Assembly (NCBI GenBank): GCA_021205375.1
Contig: JAJPXR010000212.1
Coordinates: 1 to 7,285 of the forward strand
From: Clostridiales bacterium
GTDB lineage: Bacteria > Bacillota > Clostridia > Oscillospirales > Oscillospiraceae
DNA: 7,285 bases
Direction of reading: 5' to 3'
Shown here: positions 5,848 through 7,285 of the stretch, piece by piece
Position numbering within the stretch: the first letter of the stretch is position 1
Layout of the letters: every line of letters begins with the position of its first letter
Translations under genes and position numbers: made by a program
Notes under the pieces: model-generated
Database searches by the model: none
Seen by the model: only the letters and a program-made list of their open reading frames with translations
What the model was told of the DNA's origin: nothing

Positions 5848-7212
5848 CTATTTTTCCTCCCCAAGCTCCTTCAATATCCTGCTCGTCAGCACAAGGGCCA
5901 GAAAGAAGGCGAGCACGTCGGAAACCGGCTGTGCGAGTTGCAGCCCACGCAGACCGAATATGGATGGGAGGATGGCCAACACGGGAATCAGGAACAGACC
6001 TTGCCGCGCACAGGAAATAATGGACGCTCGGAATCCGTACCCGATAGATTGGGAGAACATATTGCACATGATGTAGTAACCCCAGAGCGGCATTGTGACC
6101 AGTTGTGCGCGCAGCGCGAAGGTGCCGATCTCAATCACCTGCGTATCGTCCCTCCGGAACAGCTCGATAATGTGCCCGGAGAACAGCAGAGCTATCACGC
6201 ACAGGAGGAGCAGCGTGACCGTTGCGACCTTTACACAGAACCAGAACGCCCGCTTGACACGGTCGTATTTCTTTGCGCCAAAATTGAATGCGCAGACCGG
6301 CTGGAAGCCCTGGCCAAAGCCGATGACGACGGAATTGATGAACATCGTAAAGCGCGAAACGATGGACATTGCCGCCACCGCTGCGTCACCGTACCCTCCG
6401 GCGATGGAGTTCAGCATCACGGACGAGATGCTTCCGATACCCTGCCGCGCAAGGGAGGGCGCGCCTGTATACAGGATCCTCCCATACATCCGTACAGTTG
6501 GGCGGTAATTGCGGGGCGTGATCCGAATCGCATCCTTATGCGTATTGCACATAACCAGAAGAATGCAGAAGCTGACAAACTGGGAGAATCCGGTTGCGAC
6601 CCCAGCGCCCATTGTGCCCATCCCGGCGCCAAAAATGAGGATCGGGTCGAGAATCATGTTTAAAATGCCGCCGGTGGTGATGCCCACCATGGAATAGACA
6701 GCCAGCCCCTGGGCACGCAGCAGATTGTTCATAATAAACGAACACATCATAAACGGCGCAGCCAGGAAAATGTAACGAGCATAGGCCACCGCATAAGGGG
6801 CAATCGTTTCCGTGGAACCAAGCAGCATGACGATGGATTCCATCTGCGTCATACCCAGCACCGCAACCACGCACCCAAGCCCAAAGCCGGTAAACCAGGC
6901 AACCGATGTATAATGCTTTGCCTCTTCCTCCTGCCCCTTCCCCAGCAACTGGGAAATTTGATTTCCCGCGCCCATGCCGATCATAAAGGAAAATGCCTGT
7001 ATCAGCGACATTGCCGAATAGACGATACCCACAGCGCCGGATGCGGATGTGCCGAGCTGGCTGACAAAGAAGGTGTCTGCCATATTATAGATAGCGGTGA
7101 TCAGCATCGACAAAATGGTCGGTCCCGCAAGCGTTGGGATCACTTTTTCCACCGGATCGTTCAGCATACGCTCATTGCGTGAACGCGGTGGTTCTTCTTT
7201 CGCTTTTCGCAT
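5848..7212 (-). CDS. MATE-family efflux transporter, MepA-like
   Basis: This 454-residue integral membrane protein belongs to the MATE exporters, which expel drugs or organic cations in exchange for Na+ or H+. Length and the spread of hydrophobic segments fit 12 transmembrane helices in two six-helix bundles. Family-typical stretches are NMADTFFVSQLG (43-54), GMGAGNQISQLLGKG (79-93), MNNLLRAQG (161-169), GFGQGFQPVCAFNFGAKKYD (298-317) and SQSIGYGFRASI (387-398). The repeated GxG(N/F)Q pattern of helices 2 and 8 marks the two-fold internal symmetry. The N-terminal 18 residues are charged and cytoplasmic. The start is supported by AGAGG 7 bases upstream (7220-7224). The gene ends TAG at 5848 and converges on the HAD gene. 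No MarR- or TetR-type regulator is visible inside the window. Substrate cannot be told from sequence. Confidence 0.93.
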   Translation of the reverse strand: MRKAKEEPPRSRNERMLNDPVEKVIPTLAGPTILSMLITAIYNMADTFFVSQLGTSASGAVGIVYSAMSLIQAFSFMIGMGAGNQISQLLGKGQEEEAKHYTSVAWFTGFGLGCVVAVLGMTQMESIVMLLGSTETIAPYAVAYARYIFLAAPFMMCSFIMNNLLRAQGLAVYSMVGITTGGILNMILDPILIFGAGMGTMGAGVATGFSQFVSFCILLVMCNTHKDAIRITPRNYRPTVRMYGRILYTGAPSLARQGIGSISSVMLNSIAGGYGDAAVAAMSIVSRFTMFINSVVIGFGQGFQPVCAFNFGAKKYDRVKRAFWFCVKVATVTLLLLCVIALLFSGHIIELFRRDDTQVIEIGTFALRAQLVTMPLWGYYIMCNMFSQSIGYGFRASIISCARQGLFLIPVLAILPSIFGLRGLQLAQPVSDVLAFFLALVLTSRILKELGEEK

Positions 7213-7271
7213 ATCATTTCCTCTTTGTTGTTAGGGAACCTCTGATTAAATCTCACGCATCCCCCGAAATA

Positions 7272-7280
7272 TGCTATAAT
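7272..7280 (+). promoter_or_regulatory. Extended -10 element pointing out of the window
   Basis: TGC followed by a perfect TATAAT (7275-7280) reads rightward, five bases from the window edge. No good -35 lies 16-18 bases upstream, so it would depend on the extended -10. It may drive a gene beyond the window that is divergent from MATE. The TATAAT could also be chance. Confidence 0.4.
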
Positions 7281-7285
7281 AGAAA

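Overview
The window looks like part of the chromosome of a Gram-positive gut-type bacterium of the Bacillota, probably a clostridial lineage such as the Oscillospiraceae. The reasons are strong GGAGG ribosome binding sites 6-8 bases before each start, GC-rich genes separated by AT-rich promoters of the TTTACA/TATAAT kind, cre-like operators, a multidomain sucrose/trehalose-type PTS permease, and a MepA-like MATE exporter. The genus cannot be fixed from the sequence.

Layout. (1) 1-1351: an AT-rich upstream region with candidate promoters, then a zinc-dependent sorbitol/xylitol-type dehydrogenase on +. (2) 1352-2480: more than 1.1 kb with no intact gene. It holds decayed pieces of one or two insertion-sequence transposases on the minus strand (about 1635-2060), followed by an unusual run of hairpins (2184-2470). 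(3) 2481-4370: a PTS EIIBCA permease on -. (4) 4371-4781: a divergent control region with two clear sigma-A-like promoters that share the 10-mer ACTTTACAAA. Each has a cre-like (LacI/CcpA family) operator just after its start point, and there are two further small palindromes. (5) 4782-5612: a Cof-type HAD phosphatase on +, ending at a strong terminator (5726-5765). (6) 5848-7212: a MATE-family multidrug/cation antiporter on -, convergent with the HAD gene. The last bases hold a -10 element that points out of the window.

How the genes fit together. The PTS permease and the HAD phosphatase form a divergent pair that is probably co-regulated by catabolite repression or by a local LacI-family repressor. 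The permease would import a sugar as its phosphate ester, and the phosphatase could act on a sugar phosphate derived from it. No sucrose-6-phosphate or trehalose-6-phosphate hydrolase lies in the window, so the substrate remains open. The dehydrogenase could use a free polyol or ketose from the same metabolism, but it has its own promoter and is separated by IS debris. The MATE gene looks unrelated.

I did not find a clearly new system. The parts most worth a second look are the hairpin cluster at 2184-2482 and the paired operators at 4409-4426 and 4705-4722.
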